Shown: positions 49,295 through 57,906, numbered from the stretch's first letter. The stretch is DNA of 64,000 nt from Streptomyces sp. SID13726 (GCF_010548375.1 NZ_JAAGLY010000011.1:62001-126000); one strand, 5' to 3'. Notes: a model not told the origin generated them from the sequence alone. Made by a program: numbers and translations.

Positions 49295-50725
49295 GGGGTA
49301 CTGCGCCACGTCCGCGCGTACCGTCGTCCAGCGCACGTCGGTGAAGGCCTCGACATTGGCCTCACCGCCGAAGCGCGCGCCGGTGCCGGACGCGGCGATG
49401 CCGCCGAAGGGCGCGACCGCCTCGTCGTTGACCGTCTGGTCGTTGATGTGCACGATGCCGGTCGGGATCCGCTCCGCGAGGTCGAGCCCGCGGGCCGCGT
49501 CCCCGGTGACGATACCGAGCGAGAGGCCGTACGGTCCCGCCGAGGCCAGGGCGGCGGCCTCGTCGACGGTGCCGAAGGACCGTACGGGAGCGACCGGTCC
49601 GAAGACCTCCTCCGCATAGGCGGGGGTGCTGTCGTCGAGTCCCGCGAGGACCGTCGGACGGTAGAAGAGCTTCTCGTGCGTGCCGCCGGCGGCCAGCTTG
49701 GCGCCCTGGGCGGTGCTCGCCTCGACCAGACCGCGCACCTTGGCGAGCTGGTTGTCGTCGATGATCGGGCCGAGGTGGACCTGGTCCACGTTCGGGTCGC
49801 CGACGGCGAGCGAGTCGGCCTTGGCGGCCAGGCGCTCGACGTACTCCTCGTAGAGCGAGGCGTGGACGAGGTGGCGGCCGGTCGTCATGCAGATCTGGCC
49901 CTGGTGGAAGAAGGAGCCCCAGGCCGCCGTGGAGATCACCGCCTCGATGTCGGCGTCCTCCAGGACGATCAGGGCGGAGTTGCCGCCGAGTTCCAGGTGG
50001 GCGCGCTTGAGGTGGCGTCCGGCCGCCTCGCCGACGGCGCGTCCCGCCGCGGTGGACCCGGTGAAGGAGATCACGGGCACGCGCGGGTCGGAGACCAGGG
50101 CCTGGCCGACGTCCGGGCCGCCGGGCAGGACGTGGAAGAGGCCCTCGGGCAGCCCCGCCTCGGCGAAGACCGCGGCGAGCGAGAGTCCGCCGCAGACCGC
50201 GGTGCGCGGGTCCGGCTTGAGGATCACGCCGTTGCCCAGGGCGAGGGCCGGGGCGACCGAGCGGATCGAGAGGATCAGCGGGGCGTTGAAGGGCGATATG
50301 ACGCCGACCACGCCGACCGGGACGCGTCGGGTGTACGACAGCCTCGGCGCCTCGCTGGGCAGCACCTGGCCCGCGGGGCGCGAGGCGAGGGCGGCGGCCT
50401 CGTAGCACTCCTGGGCGGCCACGTGCAGTTCGAAGTCGGCCTTGCCGGGAATGGACCCGGACTCCCGGACGATCCATCCGCGCAGTTCGTCGGCGTGCGC
50501 GGCGAACAGGTCACCGGCCTTGCGCAGCACCCCGGCCCGGACGAAGTGCGGCAGCCGGGCCCACTCGGCCTGGGCGGCGCGGGCGGCCTCGGCGGAGCGT
50601 GCCACGTCCTCGCCGGTGGCGAGTGTGACGGTGGCGAGCGTGTCGCCGGTGGCGGGCTCGGTGACGGCGTACTCAGGTCCCGAAAGGGGGTGGGACTGCC
50701 AGCTCTTGGGGTCGAGCAACGACAT
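49289..50725 (-). CDS. aldehyde dehydrogenase, benzaldehyde/vanillin type
   Basis: A 478-residue NAD(P)-linked dehydrogenase. The catalytic Cys279 is in GQICMTTGRHLVHAS, the general base Glu245 in HLELGGNS, and the cofactor loop in SFTGSTAAGRAVG. The sequence resembles the benzaldehyde/vanillin dehydrogenases of Streptomyces. It shares direction and a 31-bp gap with pobA, so the pair would turn a hydroxybenzaldehyde into hydroxybenzoate and then protocatechuate. A ribosome site (GAGAGCCGTC) precedes the ATG at 50725. Confidence 0.9.
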   Translation of the reverse strand: MSLLDPKSWQSHPLSGPEYAVTEPATGDTLATVTLATGEDVARSAEAARAAQAEWARLPHFVRAGVLRKAGDLFAAHADELRGWIVRESGSIPGKADFELHVAAQECYEAAALASRPAGQVLPSEAPRLSYTRRVPVGVVGVISPFNAPLILSIRSVAPALALGNGVILKPDPRTAVCGGLSLAAVFAEAGLPEGLFHVLPGGPDVGQALVSDPRVPVISFTGSTAAGRAVGEAAGRHLKRAHLELGGNSALIVLEDADIEAVISTAAWGSFFHQGQICMTTGRHLVHASLYEEYVERLAAKADSLAVGDPNVDQVHLGPIIDDNQLAKVRGLVEASTAQGAKLAAGGTHEKLFYRPTVLAGLDDSTPAYAEEVFGPVAPVRSFGTVDEAAALASAGPYGLSLGIVTGDAARGLDLAERIPTGIVHINDQTVNDEAVAPFGGIAASGTGARFGGEANVEAFTDVRWTTVRADVAQYPF

Positions 50726-50756
50726 GACGGCTCTCCGTTCGATCACCGGTGGGACT

Positions 50757-51935
50757 TCACACGGGGAGCGGTGGTCCCGTGTAGTTCGCGGCCAGTTCGG
50801 CGGCCGCGGGGCGGGATGCGGTGATCCGGCGCAGCCGTGCGAGCTGCATCCGGCTCTCGAACGCATCCCCGTTTGGTTGAGCGTGCAACATCCTAGTCAT
50901 GTCGTAGGAGAAGCGCGTGGCCTGCCACACACGAGAAAGACACAACTCCGAATATCTGTCGATCAGTTGTGTCGATCCGGTGCGGTGCAACTCGGTCAGT
51001 GCCCGGGCGAGGACGGATACGTCCGACACGGCGAGGTTGAGCCCCTTGGCCCCGGTCGGCGGCACTATGTGCGCGGCGTCGCCGGCGAGCAGGAGGCGGC
51101 CGTGACGCATCGGCTCGTGGACGTGACTGTGCATCGGCGTCACGGACTTGGCGGTGATCGGGCCCCGGGCGAGGGTCCAGTCGGCGTCGATCGCGAACCG
51201 GGCGGCGAGTTCGTCCCAGATCCGCCCGTCGGACCAGTCGTCCGGGTCGGTGCCGTTGGGCACCTGGAGGTACAGCCGCGACACGGTCGGCGAGCGCGTG
51301 CTGTGCAGGGCGAAGCCGCGTTCGCCGCGCGCGTAGATCAACTCCTCGCAGGACGGCGGGACTTCGGCGAGGATCCCGAGCCAGGAGTACGGGTAGTCAT
51401 GCCCGTACGTCCGGCTCGTGGCCGTCGGGAAGGCCGCGCGGGCGACGCCGTGGGAGCCGTCGCAGCCGGCGATCCAGTCGCAGGTCAGCGTCTGTTCACG
51501 GCCCTCGTGCAGGAACCGCACCACCGGGGCGGCGCTCTCCGGCTTCTCCACCGCCAGGGCCTCCGCCTCGAACAACAGCGGTGGCCCGTCGGCGAGTTGG
51601 AGCGCGACGAGGTCCTTCACGATCTCGGTCTGGGCGTAGATCGTGACGGTGCAGCCGCCGGTGAGGGCGGGGAAGTCGATGTGGTGCCGCTCCCCCGCGA
51701 ACCGCAGCTCGATACCCCGGTGGACGAGTCCCTCGGCCTCCAGGCGATCGGCCGCGCCGCACGCGCGCAACGCGTCGACCGTGCCCTGCTCCAGCATGCC
51801 GGCGCGCTGGCGCTGCTCGACGTACTCGCGCGTCCTGCTCTCCAGAACCACGCAGTCGACACCGGCGCGGTGCAGCATTCGGGCGAGGAGCAGTCCGGCG
51901 GGGCCGCCGCCGATGATCCCGACCGTGGTGCGCAT
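50757..51935 (-). CDS. pobA: 4-hydroxybenzoate 3-monooxygenase
   Basis: A 392-residue class A flavin monooxygenase. It has FAD motif IIGGGPAGLLLARML (~7-21), DG motif AGCDGSHG (~157-163) and second FAD motif LLAGDAAHIVPPTGAKGLNLA (~282-302). Residues around 200-222 (IYARGERGFALHSTRSPTVSRLYLQVP) match the PobA substrate pocket. It hydroxylates 4-hydroxybenzoate to protocatechuate using NAD(P)H and O2. No protocatechuate dioxygenase genes are in the window. It lies between a LacI regulator and the aldehyde dehydrogenase in one operon. Confidence 0.94.
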   Translation of the reverse strand: MRTTVGIIGGGPAGLLLARMLHRAGVDCVVLESRTREYVEQRQRAGMLEQGTVDALRACGAADRLEAEGLVHRGIELRFAGERHHIDFPALTGGCTVTIYAQTEIVKDLVALQLADGPPLLFEAEALAVEKPESAAPVVRFLHEGREQTLTCDWIAGCDGSHGVARAAFPTATSRTYGHDYPYSWLGILAEVPPSCEELIYARGERGFALHSTRSPTVSRLYLQVPNGTDPDDWSDGRIWDELAARFAIDADWTLARGPITAKSVTPMHSHVHEPMRHGRLLLAGDAAHIVPPTGAKGLNLAVSDVSVLARALTELHRTGSTQLIDRYSELCLSRVWQATRFSYDMTRMLHAQPNGDAFESRMQLARLRRITASRPAAAELAANYTGPPLPV

Positions 51936-51955
51936 GGCAGGCCTCCCTGCGTCCG

Positions 51956-52990
51956 TCAGCTGGAGTCGCGATGGACCACCGTGGCTCCCAGCACCGTGTG
52001 CGTCTCGGTGGCCGCGGCCGGCTCGCGCACCGCGCGGTCGACCAGTTCGGCGAGGTCGCGGCCGGACGGCAGCTCGATGTGGACGGTGCTCAGCCGGGGC
52101 CGCAGCAGACGTCCGATGAGCAGGTCGTCGGCGCCGATCACCGCCGTGTCCTCCGGGACGCGCACACCTTCGTCCTGGAGGGCGCGCATTAACAACATCG
52201 CGTACTCGTCGTTGTACGCGAACACCGCGTCGAGGTCGAGGTCCCGCCAGCGGGCCGCGAGCTTGATCGCGGCCTGTTCCTCGTAGGCGAGGGGCAGTTC
52301 GGTCAGCGTGGCGTCGGTGTCGCGCAGGGCGCGGCGCACCCCGGCCAGGCGGGGCAGCGAGAAGGCCTCCAGGCCGGCCTCCTCGGGGACCACGACCCCG
52401 ATACGGCGCCGGCCGCGGGCGAGGAGGTGGGTCCCGGCGCAGTGGCCGACGCCCTCGTGGTCCATGAGCAGGGCATGGGCGCCCTCGACCGCTTCGGGGG
52501 CGAGGGTCACCACGGCCCGGGCGCCGGAGCGCCGCAGCAGGGACACGCCCTGCGGGCCGAGTCCGGCACCGGGCACCAGGACGGCGACCGGGCGCAGTTC
52601 GGCCCAGGCGCGGGCGGCTTCGTCGCCCTGGAGGCCGACGCTGCCGTACTGCACGACGGTGTAGTCCAGGCGGCCCAGGGCCCACTGGAGTTCGTTGATG
52701 AACTGGCTGTAGAGCGGGCCGACCGGGATCGACGGGGCGGGCATCAGGACCATCCGGCTGTGTCCCGCGCGCAGGCTGCGGGCGGCAGCGTGCGGGACGT
52801 ATCCGAGTTCCTTGGCCGCCGCGTGGACCCGGCGGCGGGTGGGCTCGCTGATCCGGACGGCACTGGTGTTGTTGAGGACGTAGGAGACGGTCGCGCGCGA
52901 GACGCCGGCCAGACGGGCCACATCGGCACTCGTGGGAACCGAGCGCGTCGCCGGGGGAACGGGCGCGGGCGTTTTCGGTATCTGCACCAT
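51956..52990 (-). CDS. LacI-family transcriptional regulator
   Basis: A 344-residue LacI protein. The headpiece is TSADVARLAGVSRATVSYVLNNTSAVRISEPTRRRVHAAA, and the hinge GYVPHAAARSLRAGHS. The sensor domain includes DLDAVFAYNDEYAMLLMRALQDEGV. MVQIPKT at 52990 is used; MTTVMVQ at 53002 is also possible. It lies 20 bp upstream of pobA and probably controls the aromatic operon. LacI regulators of pobA are less common than IclR or AraC types, which makes this arrangement worth noting. Confidence 0.88.
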   Translation of the reverse strand: MVQIPKTPAPVPPATRSVPTSADVARLAGVSRATVSYVLNNTSAVRISEPTRRRVHAAAKELGYVPHAAARSLRAGHSRMVLMPAPSIPVGPLYSQFINELQWALGRLDYTVVQYGSVGLQGDEAARAWAELRPVAVLVPGAGLGPQGVSLLRRSGARAVVTLAPEAVEGAHALLMDHEGVGHCAGTHLLARGRRRIGVVVPEEAGLEAFSLPRLAGVRRALRDTDATLTELPLAYEEQAAIKLAARWRDLDLDAVFAYNDEYAMLLMRALQDEGVRVPEDTAVIGADDLLIGRLLRPRLSTVHIELPSGRDLAELVDRAVREPAAATETHTVLGATVVHRDSS

Positions 52991-53049
52991 GACGGTCGTC
53001 ATCTTTGCAGAAGCTGTGAGGGTGTATCGGACCGGGGCGCGGCCCGGCC

Positions 53050-53721
53050 CTACTGTGACGGATCGGTGCAGGTGAGCCGGGCGACCAGGTCGTCCCAGCC
53101 CTTCTCCAGGCGCTCCAGCGGCATGGCGCACCTCCGGGTGAGGTGGTGGACGGTGGCGGGGTCGAGGTAGCCCATCAGGGCCTGGGCGAGCAGTTCGCAG
53201 TCCGCCTCGGGGCGGGCCTGGCGCAGCAGCAGGGCGACATGGCCGTGGTGCACCCGGCGGGGAGCGGGCGTGAAGCGGCGGTCCGGGCTCGGCTCGGCCG
53301 CCAGCAGCAGGTCCATCTCGTCGCCGGACCGGCGCAGGATGGCGTGGCCGAAGGCGCGCAGCCGGTCCTCGGGCGGGGCGCCGGGGCCCAGCGGGGCGGG
53401 GCCGCTGAGGAAGGCCGCCTGGAACTTGCGCTCGGAGTGGTCCAGCAGCGCCGTCAGCAGTCCGGTGCGGTCGCCGAAGCGGCGGAAGACGGTGCCCTTG
53501 CCGACCGAGGCCGCCGCGGCGACCGCCTCCATCGTGACCGCTGCCGCGCCGTGCTCCGCGACCAGGCAGGCGGCCGCCTCCAGGAGCCGGGCCCGGTTGC
53601 GCGCCGCGTCCGCGCGCAGGCAGGGCTTGTCCTCGGGGAGGCCCAGCTGAAGCAGCTCGGGCTGTCCCGTCGGGTCCGGGGGTATCGGCAGGGGCGGCAG
53701 CGGCGGCAGGACGGCGGACAT
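53050..53721 (-). CDS. TetR-family transcriptional regulator
   Basis: A 223-residue regulator. After a Pro-rich N-terminal tail of ~40 residues, the HTH reads RNRARLLEAAACLVAEHGAAAVTMEAVAAAASVGKGTVFRRFGDRTGLLTALL. The C-terminal domain is helical. Two GGACC-type palindromes (53753-53764, 53789-53800) lie between its start and the FMN reductase at 53840, so it likely represses both. It is followed at 59 bp by the LacI gene but is a separate unit in function. Confidence 0.9.
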   Translation of the reverse strand: MSAVLPPLPPLPIPPDPTGQPELLQLGLPEDKPCLRADAARNRARLLEAAACLVAEHGAAAVTMEAVAAAASVGKGTVFRRFGDRTGLLTALLDHSERKFQAAFLSGPAPLGPGAPPEDRLRAFGHAILRRSGDEMDLLLAAEPSPDRRFTPAPRRVHHGHVALLLRQARPEADCELLAQALMGYLDPATVHHLTRRCAMPLERLEKGWDDLVARLTCTDPSQ

Positions 53722-53752
53722 GAAAACAGCGTAAAGCAACGGGAAGAAAACT

Positions 53753-53800
53753 GGACCGAGGTCCGGTTCTAGAGGTACAACTTTAAACGGACCCCGGTCC
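53753..53800. promoter_or_regulatory. paired operators GGACC-N2-GGTCC
   Basis: GGACCGAGGTCC (53753-53764) and GGACCCCGGTCC (53789-53800) are two palindromes with centres 36 bp apart in the TetR/FMN-reductase divergent region. The second also has CG flanks. They are the likely sites of the TetR at 53050. Confidence 0.78.
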
Positions 53801-53839
53801 GGATCATTACGGCAATGTTTCATCCCCCTTGGAGTTCGC

Positions 53840-54403
53840 ATGTCCGTTCGCATTCTCGCGCTCGTCGGAAGCCTCCGTGCCGGCTCGCACAACCGACAGC
53901 TCGCCGAAGCCGCCGTCAAGCTCGCACCCGAGGGCGCCGACGTCGTGCTCTTCGAGGGCCTGGCCGACATCCCCTTCTACAACGAGGACATCGACGTCGA
54001 GGGGAGCCTGCCCGACGCCGCGGCCAAGCTGCGTGAGGCCGCGCTGGCCACCGACGCCTTCCTGTTCTTCTCGCCCGAGTACAACGGCACCATCCCGGCC
54101 GTGCTGAAGAACGCCATCGACTGGCTGTCGCGTCCGTACGGCGCGGGCGCCTTCGGCGGTAAGCCGGTCGCCGTGGTCGGCACCGCGTTCGGCCAGTACG
54201 GCGGTGTGTGGGCCCAGGACGAGACCCGCAAGGCCGTCGGCATCGCCGGTGGCAAGGTGCTCGAGGACGTCAAGCTGTCGATCCCGGGTTCCGTGGTCCG
54301 GTTCGCCGAGACGCACCCGGCCGACGACGCGGAGGTCGCCGCGCAGCTGACCGAGGTGGTCGCGCGACTGCACAGCACGACGGGTGAGGTGGCCGCGGCC
54401 TGA
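53840..54403 (+). CDS. NADPH-dependent FMN reductase (NAD(P)H:quinone type)
   Basis: A 187-residue flavodoxin-fold reductase. The phosphate loop is GSLRAGSHNRQLAEAA near the N-terminus, and FFSPEYNGTIPAVLKNAIDWLSRP is the family signature (~76-99). It also has GTAFGQYGGVWAQ. It reduces FMN or quinones with NADPH, often for detoxification. GGAG lies 6 nt before the ATG. It is divergent from a TetR gene and shares the two operators. Confidence 0.92.
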   Translation: MSVRILALVGSLRAGSHNRQLAEAAVKLAPEGADVVLFEGLADIPFYNEDIDVEGSLPDAAAKLREAALATDAFLFFSPEYNGTIPAVLKNAIDWLSRPYGAGAFGGKPVAVVGTAFGQYGGVWAQDETRKAVGIAGGKVLEDVKLSIPGSVVRFAETHPADDAEVAAQLTEVVARLHSTTGEVAAA

Positions 54404-54416
54404 GCCCGCGGTACGG

Positions 54417-54452
54417 AAGGGGGGTCGCGGATTTCTGTCCCGGCCCCCTTTT
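54417..54452 (+). terminator. rho-independent-type terminator
   Basis: AAGGGGG (54417-54423) can pair with CCCCCTT (54444-54450), directly followed by a TTTT run. It lies just after the FMN reductase stop. Confidence 0.7.
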
Positions 54453-54454
54453 GT

Positions 54455-54570
54455 GTCGCCTGTGGGCCGGTGGGGGCTTGTTATGTCGCCTGTGGGCCGG
54501 TGGGGCTAGTTGCGTCGGCTGCGGGCCGGTGGGGGCTTGTCGCGCCGTTCCCCGCGCCCCTGAAGGGGAG
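54455..54570. repeat. three ~30-bp tandem repeats plus a Streptomyces-type hairpin element
   Basis: Units at 54455-54484, 54485-54513 and 54514-54543 share GTCGCCTGTGGGCCGGTGGG plus a short tail. The third runs into CCCCGCGCCCCTGAAGGGGAG (hairpin CCCC/GGGG, 54557-54568). I recall this CGCGCCGTTCCCCGCGCCCC-type element as scattered between genes in Streptomyces genomes. It separates the FMN reductase and LysR genes, which converge, and may also terminate transcription. Confidence 0.75.
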
Positions 54571-54572
54571 CC

Positions 54573-55478
54573 TCACGCCACCGCAGTGCCTACCAGCGCC
54601 CTCAGTTCCTCCATCGCCGCCGCGACCGCAGGGCGTTCCCCCGCTCCGGCGCGCGTGCAGGTGAGCAGCTTTCGGTGGGGGTTGCCCTCGCAGTGGAGCC
54701 TTGTGATCGGGAGGTCCGGGGTCAGTCGGGCCAGGCGGGGGATCAATGCCACGCCCAGGCGGTGGGCGACCAGGTGGGCGGTGACGTTCCAGTCCCGGGC
54801 GTGGTGGACCACGCTCGGGGTGAAGCCGGCCCCGCCGCAGGCCGAGACGATGTGCGTACGGCAGGGGCTGTCCGCGAAGGGGGCGATCCACTCCTCGTGA
54901 GCCGCGTCCGCGAGGGACACGTGGTCGCGGGCGGCCAGCGGATGATCCGCGGGTACGACCAGGTCGAACGGGTCGTCCAGCAGGGGCTGTTGGTCGTAGC
55001 GAGGGTCGCTCATGGGCGGGTTGTGCGGGGTCGCCTCCACGACGGCCAGATCGAGCTTGCCCTCGAAGAGCAGGTCGAAGCTCTCCGGGATGTCCGTCTC
55101 CTGGATGCTGACGGTCAGCCGGCGGTACCGCTCGCGCAACCGCACGGCCATGGGGGCCAGCAGCACCGGCACGGACACCGGGAGGCCGCCCGCTCTCAGT
55201 GGTCCGGCGGGCTCGGTGCGGTCGGCGCGCAGATCGAGTTCGGCCTGTTCCCAGCGGGCCTGGATGGCGTCAGCGTGGGCGAGCAGGCTCTCGGCGGCCG
55301 GGGTGAGGCGGACCCCGCGGCCCTGGGGTTCCAGGAGGTCGACGCCCAGGTCGCGGGCGAGCTGGCGGATCTGCTGGGAGGCGGCGGACGGGGTGAAGTG
55401 CAGGGCGCGGGCGGCCGCGGTGACCGTGCCGTAGTGGGCGACCGCCCTCAGGACGTGGAGCCGGCGCAGATCAATCAT
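54573..55478 (-). CDS. LysR-family transcriptional regulator
   Basis: A 301-residue regulator. The HTH is IDLRRLHVLRAVAHYGTVTAAARALHFTPSAASQQIRQLARDLG (~2-45), with effector domain ~90-290. The start at 55478 (MIDLRRL) is inside a 16-bp inverted repeat, TGAAGC-CCAC-GCTTCA (55478-55493), which could be an operator or a hairpin over the start codon. The next gene, a small zinc-ribbon protein, starts divergently at 55596. Confidence 0.88.
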   Translation of the reverse strand: MIDLRRLHVLRAVAHYGTVTAAARALHFTPSAASQQIRQLARDLGVDLLEPQGRGVRLTPAAESLLAHADAIQARWEQAELDLRADRTEPAGPLRAGGLPVSVPVLLAPMAVRLRERYRRLTVSIQETDIPESFDLLFEGKLDLAVVEATPHNPPMSDPRYDQQPLLDDPFDLVVPADHPLAARDHVSLADAAHEEWIAPFADSPCRTHIVSACGGAGFTPSVVHHARDWNVTAHLVAHRLGVALIPRLARLTPDLPITRLHCEGNPHRKLLTCTRAGAGERPAVAAAMEELRALVGTAVA

Positions 55479-55493
55479 GAAGCCCACGCTTCA
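55478..55493. promoter_or_regulatory. inverted repeat TGAAGC-CCAC-GCTTCA over a LysR start
   Basis: Perfect 6-bp arms with a 4-base loop overlap the first base of the LysR start codon and its upstream region. It could be an autorepression operator, or an RNA hairpin hiding the ribosome site. Confidence 0.6.
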
Positions 55494-55595
55494 AGGTGAG
55501 GTCCACAAAGTCAACCTGGACGTGAACGAAGGCTCCGCACCATCCTGGGCTGTGTCGCGACGGCCGCCATCAGCCACGAGGAACTGGGAGTGACC

Positions 55596-55793
55596 ATGAC
55601 CAGCACGACCCGCGCCGTCTGCCCGCACTGCGGCTGGCCGGACGACGCCGAGCCCTTCCAGGTGGTGTCCCGGCACGGCACGGCCGCCGGCCGCACCGAG
55701 TGGACCCGGTGCGGCTGCGGCTCCTTGCAGGTCCGGGTGGTCGACGGCGGCGGCACACGGATCGTCTCGCGCAGCCGACCCGCCGTCGCCTAG
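55596..55793 (+). CDS. small zinc-ribbon protein
   Basis: A 65-residue protein from the ATG at 55596, where GGGAG is 6 nt upstream; GTG 55590 is in frame. It has two cysteine pairs, CPHCGWPDD and WTRCGCGSLQVR, consistent with one zinc-ribbon fold. No other motif is visible. It is probably a DNA/RNA- or protein-binding accessory, but no partner can be named. It lies between a divergent LysR gene and a convergent LLM gene. Confidence 0.68.
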   Translation: MTSTTRAVCPHCGWPDDAEPFQVVSRHGTAAGRTEWTRCGCGSLQVRVVDGGGTRIVSRSRPAVA

Positions 55794-55813
55794 GGCCTGT
55801 CCGGCGGTTCCGC

Positions 55814-56695
55814 TCAGTCCAGTTCAGCGAGTCGCCGTACGGCGGGGGCCGCGAAGCGCTCGATCCACTCGGCCGGGGCGCCGATGCGCGGGGAGAGGAT
55901 GACCGTGTCGATGCCGAGCTTGGTGTAGCCGTCGATGTCCCGGGTGAAGGCGTCGAGGTCGCCCTGGTCGGCCGCCTCGCCGGAGTAGGCCACCGTCTTG
56001 CGGATCTCGGCGTAGTCCCGGCCCTCGGTGTCGCAGTGGCCGCGCAGCACGTCGAGCTTGTGCGCGACCTCCTCGGGCGTGGTGGTGAAGAGGTTGCAGG
56101 CGTCGCCGTAGCGGGCGACCAGGCGCAGCGTCTTCTTCTCGCCGCTGCCGCCGATCATGATCTCGGGGTGCGGGGCACTGATCGGGGCCGGTACGCAGAG
56201 CGTCTCGGCGAGCCGGTAGTGGGCGCCTTCGAAGGGGCCGTTGGACGCCGGGTCCCACATCTGGAGACAGATCCGCAGGGTTTCCTCCAGCCGTTCGAAG
56301 CGCTCCGCGAGCGGCGGGAAGGGGACGCCGAGCCCCGCGTGCTCCCGGTCGTACCAGGCGGCGCCGATGCCGAGGGTGGCCCGGCCGCCGGAGAGCACGT
56401 CGAGCGTGGTGGCGATCTTGGCGAGCAGTCCGGGGTGGCGGTACGTCACTCCGGTCACCAGCGCGCCGAGCCGGACCGTCTCGGTGTGGGCCGCGAGGTA
56501 GCTCAGCGTGGTGTACGCCTCCAGCATCGGGGCCTCGGCGCCGCCGTTGAACTCCATCTGGAAGTAGTGGTCCATCACCGACAGCCAGCTCACCCCGGCC
56601 GCCTCCGCCGCCCCGCCCGCGGCGGCGAGCTCGGCCCCGAGGGCGGCGCCGCCCCCGGGGTGGTCGAACCGGTTGATGTGCACGCCCACGCGCAT
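55814..56695 (-). CDS. LLM-class F420-dependent oxidoreductase
   Basis: A 293-residue luciferase-like TIM-barrel enzyme. It opens with VGVHINRFDHPGGGAALG and carries SWLSVMDHYFQMEFNGG, GALVTGVTYRHPGLLAKIATTLDVLSGGR and LGIGAAWYDREHAGLGVPFPPLAERFERLEE. The last of these is the flavin-site wording of F420-dependent family members. It should transfer hydride to or from an unknown substrate with F420H2. It appears monocistronic, 85 bp from the next minus-strand gene (TerC) upstream. Confidence 0.88.
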   Translation of the reverse strand: MRVGVHINRFDHPGGGAALGAELAAAGGAAEAAGVSWLSVMDHYFQMEFNGGAEAPMLEAYTTLSYLAAHTETVRLGALVTGVTYRHPGLLAKIATTLDVLSGGRATLGIGAAWYDREHAGLGVPFPPLAERFERLEETLRICLQMWDPASNGPFEGAHYRLAETLCVPAPISAPHPEIMIGGSGEKKTLRLVARYGDACNLFTTTPEEVAHKLDVLRGHCDTEGRDYAEIRKTVAYSGEAADQGDLDAFTRDIDGYTKLGIDTVILSPRIGAPAEWIERFAAPAVRRLAELD

Positions 56696-56779
56696 GTCGG
56701 TCTCCGTTCACGGGTGTTCGCCGATGCTGGTGACGCTATGACTTGGAGTGCGCTCGAAGTCAAGGGCGGAGGGCGCGCC

Positions 56780-57748
56780 TCACGCCGTCCGCTCCACCTC
56801 CGCCTGTTCCTGCTTCTTCGCCGCCCGCAGGCTCGTCAGCGTGGTGATCGTCAGGACGAGGACGATGAAGCCGAGGGAGAAGGGGATGCTGATCTCGGGG
56901 ACGTGGACGCCGGACTCGTGCAGCGCGTGGAGGACGAGTTTGACGCCGATGAAGCCCAGGATGATCGACAGGCCGTAGCTGAGGTGGACCAGCTTCTTCA
57001 GCAGGCCGCCGATGAGGAAGTACAGCTGCCGCAGGCCCATCAGGGCGAAGGCGTTGGCGGTGAAGACGATGTACGGGTCCTGGGTGAGGCCGTAGATCGC
57101 GGGGATGGAGTCCAGGGCGAACAGCACGTCGGTGGAGCCGATGGCGAGCATCACGACCAGCATCGGGGTCATGACCCGCTTGCCGTTCTCCTCGATCCAC
57201 AGCTTGGTGCCGTGGTAGCGGTCGGCCACGCCGAACCGCTGCTCCACCATCTTCAGGAGCTTGTTCTCCTCGTACTCCTCGTCATGTCCGTCCTTGCGCG
57301 CGTCCTGGACGAGCTTCCAGGCGGTCCAGATCAGGAAGGCGCCGAAGATGTAGAACACCCAGGAGAACGCCGAGATGATCGCCGCTCCGGCCGCGATGAA
57401 GATCGTGCGCAGCACCAGCGCCATGACCACGCCGACCATCAGCACCCGCTGCTGGTACTGCGAGGGCACCGCGAACTTCCCCATGATCAGGACGAACACG
57501 AAGAGGTTGTCGACGCTCAGGGACTTCTCGGTGATGTACCCGGCGAAGAACTCCCCGGTGGGCTTGCCACCACCGAAGACCAGCAGTCCGAGGCCGAAGA
57601 GACAGGCCAGCACGACCCAGACGACGGTCCAGATGCCGGCCTCCTTGACCGACACGTCGTGGGGTTTGCGGCCGATGAAGAAGTCGGCTCCGACCAGGAC
57701 GCACAAGGCGACGATGGTCAGCAGCCAGACGCTGAGAGAGACGTTCAC
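56780..57748 (-). CDS. TerC/Alx-family membrane protein
   Basis: A 322-residue protein with about nine helices. It has the TerC signatures EKSLSVDNLFVFVLIMGKFAVP (~73-95) and AIGSTDVLFALDSIPAIYGLTQDPYIVFTANAFALMGLRQLYF (~203-245), including the acidic residues in the membrane. Relatives act in manganese or tellurite/metal handling and pH stress. The GTG at 57748 has a strong AGGAG site. The ~250-bp leader contains small frames and a 16-bp palindrome but not a recognisable yybP-ykoY riboswitch. Confidence 0.93.
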   Translation of the reverse strand: MNVSLSVWLLTIVALCVLVGADFFIGRKPHDVSVKEAGIWTVVWVVLACLFGLGLLVFGGGKPTGEFFAGYITEKSLSVDNLFVFVLIMGKFAVPSQYQQRVLMVGVVMALVLRTIFIAAGAAIISAFSWVFYIFGAFLIWTAWKLVQDARKDGHDEEYEENKLLKMVEQRFGVADRYHGTKLWIEENGKRVMTPMLVVMLAIGSTDVLFALDSIPAIYGLTQDPYIVFTANAFALMGLRQLYFLIGGLLKKLVHLSYGLSIILGFIGVKLVLHALHESGVHVPEISIPFSLGFIVLVLTITTLTSLRAAKKQEQAEVERTA

Positions 57749-57890
57749 TGGTTCTCCTGGTACATCGGGGGCATCGACAGCGTTGTCACCACCGGTGATC
57801 CCTTCCACCTACGACAGGTGAACAACAGGTCACGCGATGGCAAGGAAGCGCAGGTCATGCCGGATCATGGCTGATTCTCGCCTATCACCA

Positions 57891-57906
57891 CCCGCCGTAC
57901 GGCGGG
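57891..57906. promoter_or_regulatory. palindrome CCCGCCGTACGGCGGG
   Basis: A perfect 16-bp palindrome in the divergent region between the TerC-family gene (minus) and the esterase (plus). It could be an operator or the base of a leader hairpin; no regulator is assigned. Confidence 0.55.
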
